From Symsagittifera roscoffensis (lineage: Eukaryota > Xenacoelomorpha > Acoela > Convolutidae): 64,000 bases of DNA. The first letter of the stretch is position 1. Each line of letters starts with the position of its first letter. A model generated the notes under the pieces. That model saw only the letters and a program-made list of their open reading frames with translations. It made no database searches and was not told the origin of the DNA. The position numbers were made by a program, and so were the translations under genes. Of this stretch, positions 42,301-55,042 are shown piece by piece. Where the stretch lies: contig NC_087067.1 of NCBI RefSeq assembly GCF_963678635.1, positions 17,119,639-17,183,638 on the forward strand, in the 5' to 3' direction.

Positions 42301-42615
42301 TTAGTCGTCGGGGAAGAAGCCATGAGGTAAAACATCGTGAATAGCATCTGATGTGGTTAGTAATTTTGCTAGTATGAGTATGATGTTTTTCGTTTGGAGC
42401 AGTGGCCAAAGCAAATGAAGTGCTTTTATGGTTTTTAGTTCTTCGGTGCCTACTGCAAATTCGTGAGGTGTGTTCTGAATTAGATTGTAAATTTTGTGAT
42501 TGTATTCAGTGTTGTGGATGAATTCTAAAATGGGTACTTCTATAGGTTGAATATTTTCATGCGGAATGATCAGGGTCGGGATTCTTCTTCGTTGAAGGTC
42601 TTGGTGAGTGGACAA
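42301..42615 (-). CDS. Uncharacterised ORF near the end of the retrovirus-like element
   Basis: A 104-residue open frame, starting Met-Ser-Thr-His-Gln-Asp-Leu and ending Phe-Phe-Pro-Asp-Asp. It is leucine- and isoleucine-rich with no clear membrane helix or motif. It lies downstream of the envelope region on the same strand and could be a remnant of the envelope tail region, an accessory ORF, or chance. The stretch 42,616-44,264 between it and the envelope contains Pro/Ser/Thr-rich coding remnants without a continuous gene. Confidence 0.3.
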   Translation of the reverse strand: MSTHQDLQRRRIPTLIIPHENIQPIEVPILEFIHNTEYNHKIYNLIQNTPHEFAVGTEELKTIKALHLLWPLLQTKNIILILAKLLTTSDAIHDVLPHGFFPDD

Positions 42616-44264
42616 AATATATACATTTGAGTGATTGGGTCATAATTCCGGAGGATGCCTTGAAAGTTAGTATTTTTAATGCAATACGTGAAGTTTAGAA
42701 AAAACGGTGAGGTGTATTAAGAATTGATGACTTGAAACCTCTGGTGTGTAAATGAAAATGATTTTGAATGAAACGATATTAAGTGTAGGTGTTTGTTTGC
42801 ATTGATCTCAACATGATGTCGTGTGAGCAGTGCAAATCACGTTCTTTTGGTGTGAGGAAATGAAAGGTTAGTGAAAATGTTTGAAATTTTTCTTGAAATG
42901 ACTCGTATGCTTGAATATCTGATAATGCTTCTGAATTAATGTGATCATGCTTTTTACCGAGTATTTTAAGTGTGAATAAGTAGGATGTTTTAATGAAAAA
43001 TTTTTCTGTTAATTGTGGGTTTGCAAATTGATCGTCGTCAAGAAATTGATCTTGATTAGATCTGATGATGTTATGATCATAATATTCATTGGAATAGTCG
43101 TTAGCGCGGGGTGCAGTGAATGTTTTTAGTAATTTTTTATATCCTACGTATGTATTGCGTAAGTAAATCCTACCATGTCAGGATGTTAGTGACGTGGTTA
43201 GACTAAAAATATCATTCTTATTTCTTTCAATATCTTTTGTGGTGTTAAGGAGTGGTAGCGTAAGGTGATTAGTAAATTGTAATAAGCTGTCCAATGAAGT
43301 GTGGGTATTAACACATGTTCATCTACAAAATGACGTGGTTCAGGGTTAGGGTCGGATTGATTTAAAGTACATTGGGGATATAAAGTTAGGGTTATTTGAA
43401 GCTAATTTGTAGTATTGGTGTGGTCTGGATGGTTAACGTATTCTCGGGCGGTTCCGGGTTTGAATGGGAACGGGCGATTTGGGAATTTTCGTTTAAAAGT
43501 TCGATAAGCACGATTAGTACTTGTGGATTTCTGTTGATGTGGATGAAAGAGCTAATGATGGGTATAATCTGAAATTGGTGTAGGTGTTGGTGGATTTGAT
43601 GATGTTTTTGTTGATGATAGTTGGTGAATAGTGAGAATGTGGGGAGATAGCAACTGCTGTTGGAGTGTTATAAAATTATCTAATTCTTCAGAAATTTGAA
43701 TATTATCTAGGGAATTGTTGGTTGAGCGTTCATAATTAAATGGGGAGTAGGTTGGGGTTACTTGAGAAGGAGTGTAGGGAGATTTACATTGGCTTTATGG
43801 TTGAATAGGTCGGAAGGGAGGGTTTGAGACGGTTGAAGAGTTGGTCTGGGTATGAGTAGAAGGGGATGGTTTGGAATCTGCGAACTCATCGGGAGTTTCT
43901 ATATCGGAGTTATTGAATTGTGATATTGTTTGATAAATTGTGATATCTGAGTAAGTGTCAGAATTCATGCCTGATCATGTATTAGTTTGTGGTGAATCAG
44001 GTGACGGAAAAGCAAAAAGTGGGATAATAGGGAGTTGATTTTGGAGGTTGGCAGGGTGGGAGTTTGATCGATGGAGTGATCCAATTTGTCTGCTCATCGT
44101 GGGCTGAAAAAATGATTATTTTGAGATTGAAAAGTGGTGGTATGGGGCTGTTCAATTATTTGTTTGTATGTATCGTCAATTTGAGGGTGTTGTGTCACTA
44201 TATGTTGAATGGGACTTTGAATGTGGCTGGGTCTTAAGTTTGGAGGGCTTGTGATTGCTAAGTT

Positions 44265-46690
44265 TCAAAAATTTCGTGAGACTAATGATAATGGATGGTT
44301 ATGGTGTAGATTTGGTAAATGTGGTGCTGAAGGTAATGCATTTGTATTATAGTTTGATTCGTCGTATATGTTCGGGTTTGTTGATAGTTTTGTATTATGT
44401 TCTTTGATTTGTGCATCTAAGAGGATTTTATTTATTGATGATGAAAATATTCCAAAAAAAATCCTGCAAATAATATGCGTGCTACGCTTGCTTGTCGGTT
44501 TACTTGTGTATGTATTGCGCATGTGTTATAAATTCCTTTTAATAAAGAGAAAAGAAATCCAATAAAGTTAAGCATAGCGTATAAGATAGTTAATCTTTCT
44601 AAGATGTAGTATGCCCATCCTAGAAAGGCTAAAACTTCGTTTTTGAGATTTTTACAACCAAAAATATTGATTGGTGATATATCTTGTGGTCAATATTTTT
44701 CACCGTTTAGGTAAATGTAATCTTTTATATCTTTAAAATATCCGCTGTAATCTTGTGCGTAAATATCTAAAAATCCTGCTGTTTCTGCAAGTTTTCGTAA
44801 GTTTTGTTCTATTGACTGTCGTTGTATTGTGTCCATTTTCGTAAGTAGTTCATGAAATTGTTGTGTACGTATGTGGTGTTGTATGTCTGATTTAGAAAAG
44901 ATACCAATCGATTGTAAATCGATATTTGGATTGCGGGCATAGCTCTAATGCTTTCGGGTGAAAACTTTTTTAGTGGTGGCATTAATGTTGGGTACGGTGT
45001 TAGTAGATAGTACTTATCTTCGTCGGGGTTTAATTGTACAACGTTGTGGCTATTTTTTGATACACATGGTACTGCTGTATCCCAAAAATATGTTCGTGTC
45101 GAGAGTGTATCAACAAAATATACTTTATTTTTGTAGAATATAGGGATTCTTTTGTAACATCGTTTATCTTCAAAAACGTATAAAGGTGATACTTTTTTGG
45201 TACAAGTGTAATACCATAAGATGTTTTCTTCATAATCAAGGAAATTTGATCTATTTCCGGATAACAAATATCCTGCATATGGTATTTTGAGAACTGCTAG
45301 TGCTAGTGACTGTAGAATTTCTGTTCTTTCAAGTTCACAATATTGGTGTAGTGTTACTAACTCTGAGAGTGACATTTCTTGAAAGATTCTGCTTATTGTG
45401 TAGTCTAGTTTCATATCTAAAAGTATATCATAGTGAATTGCGCCAAAATATGTGCGGTTCATAAGTGATAGTTCTTGTAATCGTGTACTATCTGCGTCTT
45501 GTGGCTTTAGTTTTCCACCAATTCGTCCTATGTTTTTCTGAAATTTTACTGAAACATAAGGATTTGCGTCGGTAAGTGAATAAGATGTGGACATGGGGTT
45601 TACAATTAGGTGTCCTGTATTCAAGTCGAAACCATGTTTGTATTTGACAAAGATTTCTGAATACTGTGGTGAAATTTAATCATTCTAGCTTGTATTTTTG
45701 CTACTTGGAAAACTGTGCAGGTTTCTTCGGGGAACCGTACAATGGTTGCTTGTGTTCGTGTTGTAGGATCGCAAAATCCTTGGTCATTCTTGCAAGGGAG
45801 TCGAATGCCTTGGTAAAAAATTGTGTCGTCTTTTGAATCTCGTGTAAGTTGTACTTTTTCGAGTTGTATTTTCCAGTCAAAAAATATTTTTTCTTGATAC
45901 CCTTTATTTTTTGTGTCTGCTTTGCAATTTGAGGAATTATTTATTTCTATATGTGGTATCCAATGTTTATCATGTAGGTCGTATGTCAATCTTCCGTGTG
46001 TTCCATAAAAGGGGAAATTTGTGTCTAGTCTTATGTGACCTTGGTGTTTTTCAAGTTCTGCTTGATGTGCTAAGTCTGGAAAAACTTGAAAATTTACAAG
46101 TTTTCTATTTTTGCCTACGTTTTGTGTTAAATTTAATCGTTTAAAATCGTTTTTACAGTCTTGAGGGCTAAGATGTAGTAATCTTTCTATATTACTCTGA
46201 TAGAAAGATTAGTAGTCTAATCGGTTATTATTTCCGCTTGAGACTTGTGAGCAGTGTACTTTCTTTTCGGAAAATGTTGCTGTAATTTTGTATCCTGTTA
46301 ATGTTGTTGATCGGGTTTTTGAGTATAGTGTGGCTACTATATATGTTGTTTCTATAGCTTGTGGTTCGAATTCACATTGTGTGAGTTGATTTATAGCATA
46401 TTTGTGTAGCGTTTTTTGTTCGTTTTCTTCACAATCATAGTGTGTTACTAATAAATCCTGAGGTCCTGTGCGAGGAGATGGATTTCTATTTTGTTCGGAA
46501 AAAATTTTAAAAAGTAATTGTTAAAATGTGAGTACTTTTAGAAAATACATGTGTATGATAATCCTGAGTATGGGTTATAAAAGGTAATATATCCAATTGT
46601 GTTTTTGGTATATCTGTCGTATTTATATATAACTTCAGTTGTTATAAATGAGGCAGGTAGTGATTGAGCTGTTATATTTCGTGGGCTCAG
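44265..46690 (-). pseudogene. env: Envelope-like glycoprotein remnant
   Basis: Fossil envelope region downstream of pol. The N-terminal part has paired cysteines and a Cys-Asp-Pro-Thr-Thr-Arg-Thr-Gln-Ala-Thr-Ile-Val segment near 45,750. The middle has Ser-Arg-Ile-Phe and Arg-Cys-Tyr-Lys-Arg-Ile-Pro-Ile-Phe-Tyr followed by Val-Asp-Thr-Leu-Ser-Thr-Arg. There are several Asn-x-Ser/Thr sites. A long hydrophobic membrane segment follows at about 44,540-44,640, then a Pro/Asn-rich cytoplasmic tail. The layout of ectodomain, membrane anchor and tail is that of a viral glycoprotein. It reminds me of the single glycoprotein of chuvirus-like viruses and some animal Ty3 elements, but that is recollection, not a search result. 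It is broken in several places. Confidence 0.6.
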
Positions 46691-46702
46691 AGAAAAGAGG
46701 TG

Positions 46703-47431
46703 TTAAACAATTTTATTAAGTCTGACTGTTATTTCAAATTTTAATTGGAGACAATTTTGTTGAAGTATTTGAATGTTGTGTTCTTGAATATCTTTGTGAA
46801 TATCTTGTCTATATTGTAATCTATTTAATGCCCAATGGTGGAGTTGGCTACTTTCTTGATGTTGTCCAAATAGTGGGGGAGGTGCAACGAAAGTATTCCA
46901 ATCTAACTGTAGAGGGGTGTTTGTCGATGATTGTTCTTGGTATCTAGCGTCAAGGTTGGTGTGGAAATTAATTGGGAAGAGTGTTGATGATATTTGACTT
47001 AGAGATGGTGTTGATGGGACTGAAAGTGTTTCTGGTAGGGATGATAGGGTTGTATCAGAAGAAATATCTATTGGTTCGTTTACTATATTTGAATCACCTT
47101 GAGTATATGAGTGTGTTGTCCAATATGGTGGTCGTTCGGTGGTGTCTGGGGGGTTAAAACGGTTTTCTCTGATTTGTTCTGATGTTGGAGTTGAACCTAG
47201 ATGGTCTGAGGGAACATTTGAAGTGCTATGTTGTGAAAGAAGTGTGGGAGTTTCTGGCAGTGTACTGCTTGAAAGTTCTGAGGTAGTTGGTGTTGGTGAT
47301 TGGGGTATATTAAAATGAACTCTGGAGGTTTGAAAATTCCTATTTCGTCTCGGATGTATATTTTGTCTATGTATTTCAAGTGTATTTTGATTTTGACTAA
47401 TGTGTCTGACTCGATTGAGATCTTGTTGCAA
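46703..47431 (-). pseudogene. Proline/serine-rich ORF between integrase and envelope, copy 1
   Basis: About 240 residues rich in Pro, Ser, Thr and Gln, without cysteines or a membrane segment apart from a His/Gln/Leu-rich C-terminal ~50 residues (Phe-Gly-Gln-His-Gln-Glu-Ser-Ser ... His-Lys-Asp-Ile-Gln-Glu). A second copy at 55,684-56,391 is nearly identical. I recognise no family. Its position would suit an accessory or spliced envelope-leader protein of the element. Confidence 0.45.
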
Positions 47432-47678
47432 GGTGGGATATAAATTATATGTTGGTTCACTTAAAGATGCTTGGCGATTAACTGGTTCTAATGGTTCAGA
47501 TAATCGTGCGTGTCGTTCTTCAAAAGTGTATGGGTTTTCTTGAAAAGAAATGCGTGTTGATGTTTGGGGGTTGTTGGTAGTTGTAGGTGTTATTGGACTG
47601 TCTTGGGATGTTTTTGGTGGGGGTAGGTTTGATGGAGGTTGATTAGCAATTTTGAAAGGGTATCTGAGTTTTTAATTC

Positions 47679-47867
47679 TTATTGGGAAAAATTATGTTTA
47701 TTATAATATTCTTCAAGAAAAAGTATCAAAAGAATAGTTGCTAAGGCGAATGTGACTATTGCCTTTTTTATACATTCGCACATTGTCATGATTAGGGATA
47801 TTAAAAACGTGAGGAAAATTAGGAACAAAAGATAAAGATCTTTTCGATTAAAAATATATCGTATCAT
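47679..47867 (-). CDS. Small two-helix membrane ORF of the retrovirus-like element
   Basis: 62 residues from an ATG. A short basic start (Met-Ile-Arg-Tyr-Ile-Phe-Asn-Arg-Lys-Asp) is followed by two hydrophobic helices separated by Cys-Glu-Cys-Ile-Lys-Lys, ending in a polar tail. Size and layout recall small viroporin-like or leader membrane proteins, but this is only a shape resemblance. A closely related sequence occurs in the duplicated block near 56,640-56,830. The neighbouring stretch 47,870-48,990 is AT-rich without a supportable gene. Confidence 0.4.
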   Translation of the reverse strand: MIRYIFNRKDLYLLFLIFLTFLISLIMTMCECIKKAIVTFALATILLILFLEEYYNKHNFSQ

Positions 47868-49025
47868 TTAAATAGAATTTATGTTTTCGTACCTGTAGAT
47901 GTGGTCGAGGATTTGGGAGAGTTGGAGGTATATTTCAAGTAGGGAAAAGAAAATTGAAAAAAGCTTGCAAAAAATTGAAGAAAGGATTATGAGGGCTTCA
48001 ATGGTTTCAATGAAAAAGAATAGCAAAAATTTGAATAGAGTAGAAACTTTTGTGAAAAGGTTTGAAAGTTTTTGTCTTAAGTTACCGACTGTTATAGAAA
48101 GAAGTATTTAATAAATGATTCGTTTCGTCGAATATTTTTTTAACTTTTGGGGCAAATATCAAGAGTGGTAGGATTTTTTTTGATTTTTTGACAATTGGGT
48201 TGAGTTTTGTCAAAAATTGTTGAAGGCTTATTTTTACGGTGTTTGGAGGTCTTTATAGTTTAGTTTTTATTTGTTGAATAATTGGGGGAATCTTTGGATT
48301 ATTTGTACTTTAGGCCAAATGATCATGGGTCTTTTTTGCTTTAGGCTAATTTGCAATTTTTAGTTGGAGGGTTTTTGAGGTCTGGATTGGGGAATATTAT
48401 TGATTTTTGCATAATATGATAGGGGAGGGTTGTATTATTGAAGTAGTATTTATTTTAGTTGTCAAGTTTTAGCAAGTTGCTTATTTTTGACCTGGAGGTG
48501 TTAAAGTTATAGTTATAGATATGCCTAGAGATTGATATCTGTCGGCTAATGATTTCGTGTTAGAGATAGTAGGGTGACAAATTTGAATGATTTCTATTGG
48601 CTTAATTTGAATTAGAATTTATCGAGTTTATTTTCAGCATGTTAATACGGAAATCTGAAAATTTAAGGTGATTAAAAAGAATATTGACAATAATCAAAAT
48701 CAAAGTTGATTTTGAAATTCAACTTTATTCAATATTTAAGATTGTGGGATGAATGTTTTATAGTTTTTTCGTGGTTGACTTCTAAGTCGTGATGATTCTC
48801 TATGTTCGGATTTTTGTTGTTGATCCTATGGTAAGATTTTTTCTGGCATTTTTCTTTTTTTTCTTTCTTTTTGAGATACTTTTGGTTCTGGTGTGTTTGA
48901 TATTTGAGGGTTTGCGCTTTGCTGTTGGATTAATTTTTGATTTTTATTAGTATTAACGTTTTGATTTTGTTCCGTTTGTTGGTTGTTTTGAACGATTTGT
49001 AAACCCGTGAAAGAAAATAATTGAG

Positions 49026-50074
49026 TTAATCCGCTGAGATTCTTTTTTGTGTATTGAATTTAGGTATTAAAACAAACGTTAAACCAATTTTTAAATCTGT
49101 GGCTGGCATGAAGCGTGAATTAAATTGGTTGTGTATATTTTGTGTTTTTAACAATTTCTTTGTTACTTTTTGGTAGATTTCATTGTGTTTTTCATCTCTA
49201 TTTAAAATCCATTCGGTATGTGTACCGGAAGCTAATTTTAAAATTTGTGGATGATGAAAGTGGTCTTCATCATGTGTATGTAAGGATAGATTATAACAAA
49301 TTGAATCCTTATTTGGTTGACAATATCTTGGTGTATTTTTATGTGTATTTGCTGTAAACATAATTGGTTTTCGTGGCTTTTGATTAAAAACCATTTCGTA
49401 TGGTGGCATTCCTAGAGTTGTTGTGATTTGTGAATTATAGAATAAGGGGAATAATTTTACATCTGCTGACCATTCAGTGTATCGTGTATCATTTCATTTA
49501 TGATACATTGAAGATATTCTTGTAGTGAACGGTTCATACCTTAGACTAATCCATTTGTCCAAGGTGCATGAGATGTACGTGGTTTTTGCTTGATATTATA
49601 TAGGTGGCATAAGGTGATGATATTGTTATTAATTAATTCTGTTCCATTATCTGTGACTAGTATTTCGGGTAGTCCGAATTTAGCTATCCATATTTCGTAA
49701 TGTGTTGTATATGCGTAATAAGCATTACAATGTGGTACTGGGTTGAGTGCTACGTAGTGCGTAAATGCATCAACAATTACCCTAATATAAGAATTTCCTT
49801 CGGAGGATGGTGAAATTGGTCCTTTTGTGTCAAATGAAATTCTATGATTGAAATATAGACTTTGTCCTTTAAAATCTTGTTTTGGTGCTATTTGTTTTTG
49901 ATTTGGATAAGGTTTATTTAATTGACATATTATGCAATCGTTGCATAATACTTTAATCCAAATTGGTGCATTTGGGAAGTAAAAATTTTGTATAAAATTT
50001 GAATATGTCTTCTTTGATCCTGAGTGTCCCTTTGTTTGTTGTGTGTGTGATATGTTGAATGCTATCAACATCAT
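49026..50074 (-). pseudogene. Integrase region, block 1, first copy
   Basis: Contains the His-Ser-Gly-Ser...Cys-x2-Cys (HHCC-type) zinc site, core strands with Ser-Phe-Asp-Thr-Lys-Gly and Val-Thr-Asp-Asn-Gly-Thr-Glu, and the Pro-Trp-Thr-Asn-Gly-Leu-Val motif before the catalytic Glu. A C-terminal part begins Met-Pro-Pro-Tyr-Glu-Met-Val-Phe. These are landmarks of a Ty3/gypsy-type integrase. Broken; fossil. Confidence 0.75.
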
Positions 50075-52035
50075 ACTGAGGGGGAGACAGGGTACTTTAA
50101 AATCAGATGTTTTATTTTCTAAAAGGTCTGTTATTTCATTTAGAATTGTATTTTTTTTTCTAAAGTATCGGAGGAGTGTTTTATTTCCGAATATTGTTGC
50201 ATCACCTTTTGCTGGCTTAGTTTTATAATTGTGCCATGGTTTGAGTTGTGTAATTGTAGGGTCAAAGTTTTGTTAATTTTGTAATAACTGTAGTGTAATT
50301 GTTTCTGTTGGGGATAGAAAAATATCTGCGACTTCAAATTTTGATAGGGGAATTGTGTCGAGTGGGTCATGAAGGTCAAAAACTTGATTCATTGTGTAAT
50401 TTAAGTCATTTATTGGTGGTCCTGATAAATTTATTATGTCAGTTAAATTTTCTTTTTCTATCAATGGGAAGGGGTCTTTTTTGTGTGGTTGTTGTTTGAT
50501 TGTCTTTTGTTGGGTATTATTTTTTATCCAATGTGAATATGGGATTGGTTTAAATGTGGATGCTCCTAATAAATCTACTTCATAGTGATTATTTTGACAA
50601 TCTAAATAAAGTGGTAAATATTGTAAGTGGTCTTCATCATGTGTATGTAAGGATAGATTATAACAAATTGAATCCTTATTTGGTTGACAATATCTTGGTG
50701 TATTTTTATGTGTATTTGCTGTAAACATAATTGGTTTTCGTGGCTTTTGATTAAAAACCATTTCGTATGGTGGCATTCCTAGAGTTGTTGTGATTTGTGA
50801 ATTATAGGATAAGGGGAATAATTTTACATCTGCTGACCATTCAGTGTATCGTGTATCATTTCATTTATGATACATTGAAGATATTCTTGTAGTGAACGGT
50901 TCATACCTTAGACTAATCCATTTGTCCAAGGTGCATGAGATGTACGTGGTTTTTGCTTGATATTATATAGGTGGCATAAGGTGATGATATTGTTATTAAT
51001 TAATTCTGTTCCATTATCTGTGACTAGTATTTCGGGTAGTCCGAATTTAGCTATCCATATTTCGTAATGTGTTGTATATGCGTAATAAGCATTACAATGT
51101 GGTACTGGGTTGAGTGCTACGTAGTGCGTAAATGCATCAACAATTACCCTAATATAAGAATTTCCTTCGGAGGATGGTGAAATTGGTCCTTTTGTGTCAA
51201 ATGAAATTCTATGATTGAAATATAGACTTTGTCCTTTAAAATCTTGTTTTGGTGCTATTTGTTTTTGATTTGGATAAGGTTTATTTAATTGACATATTAT
51301 GCAATCGTTGCATAATACTTTAATCCAAATTGGTGCATTTGGGAAGTAAAAATTTTGTATAAAATTTGAATATGTCTTCTTTGATCCTGAGTGTCCCTTT
51401 GTTTGTTGTGTGTGTGATATGTTGAATGCTATCAACATCATACTGAGGGGGAGACAGGGTACTTTAAAATCAGATGTTTGATTTTCTAAAAGGTCTGTTA
51501 TTTCATTTAGAATTGTATTTTTTTTTCTAAAGTATCGGAGGAGTGTTTTATTTCCGAATATTGTTGCATCACCTTTTGCTGGCTTAGTTTTATACTTGTG
51601 CCATGGTTTGAGTTGTGTAATTGTAGGGTCAAAGTTTTGTTAATTTTGTAATAACTGTAGTGTAATTGTTTCTGTTGGGGATAGAAAAATATCTGCGACT
51701 TCAAATTTTGATAGGGGAATTGTGTTGAGTGGGTCATGAAGGTCAAAAACTTGATTCATTGTGTAATTTAAGTCATTTATTGGTGGTCCTGATAAATTTA
51801 TTATGTCAGTTAAATTTTCTTTTTCTATCAATGGGAAGGGGTCTTTTTTGTGTGGTTGTTGTTTGATTGTCTTTTGTTGGGTATTATTTTTTATCCAATG
51901 TGAATATGGGATTGGTTTAAATGTGGATGTTCCTAATAAATCTACTTCATAGTGATTATTTTGACAATCTAAATAAAGTGGTAAATATTGTAAGTTATTA
52001 ATTTGTGATTGATCTATATCGGTTTTTACTGCATA
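50075..52035 (-). pseudogene. Second copy of the integrase region and flanks (local tandem duplication)
   Basis: The integrase segment recurs at 50,908-51,441, offset by 1,367 bp from the first copy and almost identical. The sequence upstream of integrase (for example 50,273-50,500) likewise recurs at 51,640-51,870. A local tandem duplication of about 1.4 kb explains both. It must be recent relative to the decay of the element, since the copies share nearly all differences from a working gene. Confidence 0.75.
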
Positions 52036-53583
52036 TTAACATTCCAATCTTGGTGATGTTTCATTTTTTGCAAGATAGAATTTAATATTCTGTGGTATTT
52101 CAACTGTAGTTTTTCGTGTAAGTAGTTCAGGTGGTGTATTTCTACTTAATGTATCTGGTAATGCAAGATTTTTACCTGCTGTCCAAACTATACGTAAATT
52201 TGGGAATTTCATTAAAATTAATTGAAATCTGTAAACTCTATGGTTTGGGTTTGATTTCTGTGTAAAAAGAAATATAATTGGTTTGTGATCTGTAAATAGA
52301 ACTGTTGGATGTTTTGATCTAAGTATCAGAAATTCGTATTCTTTAAGTGTGTATATTATAGCTGTGCATTCTCTCATGAAAGTAGAGAGTCGTAGCTCAG
52401 CTTGAGTAAATAAGCGAGAGTTTGCTGATATAAGAATCATTTTATTTGTTCCACTGTGTGATTGTAGTAATGCTGCGCCAATGCCAAAATTTGAAGCATC
52501 GCGCATTGCGTAAAATGATTGATTTGGATCTGAAAATGTATTTGATATTTGTTCTAGTAGCAATTGTTTAATTTCTTGGAATCTTGTTTGATGTTCGGTA
52601 GTCCATTCAAAGTAATTTTGCTGTCTAAGGATGTTATAGAAAGGTCTTAAGTATAATTGCATTTTGTATACATATTTACTTAGAAAGTTTAACATTCCAA
52701 GGAATTCTTGGATTTTCTTTTTAATTGTGGGTGGTTGAAGTTTTTGAATTGCATGTATTCGTGATTTTAATGAAGTTATTGTGTTTCTTTCAAAAATGTG
52801 TCCAAGAAACTTTACGCGTGTTAGAAAAAAATGTGATTTGTCTGGACTGCTTTCATGTTTTCATTTTTTAGTATTTGATGATACTGTTCTAAAATTACAA
52901 ACATTTCATCTTTAGTTTGTGATTGCATGAAAACATTGTCTAAGTATGTGATTGCATGTTTCTTGAGTATAAGTGGTCTAAAAATTTACTCACAAAAGCT
53001 GAAAAAGCTGCTGCCTTATGGATATTCCATAGAATTATCTATTGAATTTTAATTGTTGATTTCCAATAACGAATTGTGTTAACCGTCGTGATTGTTCATC
53101 TAGTGGCATTTAGTTGTATGCGCTATTCATATCTGCGGTTGTGAAATATTTACCTTTTATCTTTGTTAGAAATACGTAAATAGGTTCAATAGGCCAATTG
53201 AATTTAGATTTATCAATTAGTGAATTGAGATATCTAGCGTCTAGAACAATTTTTAGTGATTCTCCTTTAGCTAGGATGAAAACTGGGTTGATAAAGGTGT
53301 TACCTTTTGGTTGTTCTTCTTTATTTACTGGTGATATAATTTCATATTGTTCTAAAATGTCAAGTAGTCTGTTTATTTTATCATGTAAGTATATTGGTAC
53401 TTTGCTTGCTCTTTGTTTTCTGAAAACTGCGTCCGGTTTTAAAGGTAAATGTAGTGGTGAACTATTTTTTCCAACATCGAACTTTGATGTTGCATAAACT
53501 GTTGGATATTTTAATATTAATAATAGTTCGGCTAATTTGTCGAATTCGTTTTGTGTTATTTGAGAATGTTGAAAATTAAGCAC
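52036..53583 (-). pseudogene. Reverse transcriptase and RNase H region, block 1
   Basis: RT is seen in Pro-Val-Phe-Ile-Leu-Ala-Lys, Ile-Val-Leu-Asp-Ala-Arg-Tyr-Leu-Asn and Phe-Thr-Thr-Ala-Asp-Met-Asn-Ser-Ala-Tyr (53,110-53,400). RNase H is seen in Tyr-Ala-Met-Arg-Asp-Ala-Ser-Asn-Phe-Gly-Ile-Gly-Ala and Phe-Thr-Asp-His-Lys-Pro-Ile (52,036-52,560), with the Leu-Pro-Asp-Thr-Leu-Ser-Arg end typical of Ty3/gypsy. Broken; fossil. Confidence 0.75.
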
Positions 53584-53763
53584 TGTTAGAAATTTTTGTT
53601 GTTCTTCGGTATATTGTGATATTTTAAACGTTGGTTTAAAATATGGTGTCTTTGTGAAATAATCTGTGTTTCTTTTTTCGTTGCTTATTATATTGTTTAT
53701 TGATAATTCTTCATCAAGAATTGTGGATTGGCATATATCCAGTAATTGTAATATATTATTGAC

Positions 53764-54755
53764 TCAATATGCTACTTCGTTTGTGGGTAAAGTTGTGGCA
53801 TTTGTTTCACAGTAACCTAAGAGTCCTAGATGTAGGGTTATCTGGTATGGTGAATTGTTATACACGTGTAATGAAATAATATCGGAGTTTGATTTTTTCA
53901 TATATTTTATGGATGAAATTGTGATCCGAAAAAATTTATGAATGGGTTCAAATTGAAGGTCTGACATAAAGAGATGTTGTTTGTTTTAGTTTTTATCGTA
54001 CTGGTGAACTTGTTTGATTGGAAAGTTATACACATTTCCTGATAATGGTTTCAGGTATTTTCGTTCCTGATTGTATTTAGGATAAAATTTGGAGAAAAAT
54101 GGTGGTTGATTGTTTGATCTTTGAAATAATGTTATAGATCTATTCTTCATTCTTGTGTACTTGTCTTTTATATGAAGTTTACTATTTAGGATGTTTTTTG
54201 TGGGAATATACTTGGTTATAAACGGTATGCCAATGATATTGTGTTTTATATCTGTTATGTGGAATGTTTGCTTAAATGCTTTGTTTAAAATTTTATTTTG
54301 CTCCATTGTTCTAGTGGGAACAAAGAAAAGTTAGATTTTTCATAATTTGCAGGCGGTTTTTTTGGTGTTAAGGTTGGGTGTAGTGTTTTGATTTCATTCC
54401 AAGTAGGGATGTTAATAATATTTGATTCTACTCCAGAGTCGATTAAAAATACTAATTCAAGATCTGGTGAATGAAATTCTTTACTTTTTGGACTTTCTAA
54501 GAGAAATGGAATTGTCCAAATTGTTTCTCTTGGCTGTTCTTTTTGTATATTTTGATAAATGTGGTTTGTACTTGAACATTGTACTTCGTCATTAATTACG
54601 GCGTTAATTTCATTTACGTTTTGTTCAACTGGTACATTACTACTAATAGGTCTAGTGTAGTAGTTTTTGAGAAATTCCAATTGATTTTTGTAAATATGTG
54701 AAGTGAAGGGTTGTTCGTATACATTAGGTTCGTAGTCATTTTCGACTGTGATCAT
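53764..54755 (-). pseudogene. Protease region and upstream pol, block 1
   Basis: The aspartic protease active site appears as Phe-Leu-Ile-Asp-Ser-Gly-Val-Glu-Ser-Asn-Ile-Ile-Asn-Ile near 54,420, followed by pol-connecting sequence down to 53,764. A single Asp-Ser-Gly motif is as expected for a retroelement protease that works as a dimer. Broken; fossil. Confidence 0.65.
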
Positions 54756-55042
54756 ATTAACTAAGATGGTATTATTTGTATCACTTTCGCTGTCTGTTGA
54801 TTCACAATTAATGTGATTTATTTGTAATTCGGTACTTTCTGTATCATCGATATCAGGGCGGTCTGAAGTTGTTTCTTCACTTGCTTGTACCTGATTTATT
54901 TGTCGTTGATGTTTTGGTGTATTACTTCTATATTGGTGTTGGGAATCGGAATAGCGATTATGATTTCTTTGAGGAGATTGAGAATAGTTTCGTTGTTGAT
55001 TAATATAACTGAATCATTTTGTGAATTATTTTGTGATTTATT

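Noticed and set aside
47899-48111. A 70-residue plus-strand ORF also present at 56,859-57,071
   Set aside because: The few differences between the two copies nearly all change residues, and it lies antisense to the retroelement; similarity reflects the recent duplication.
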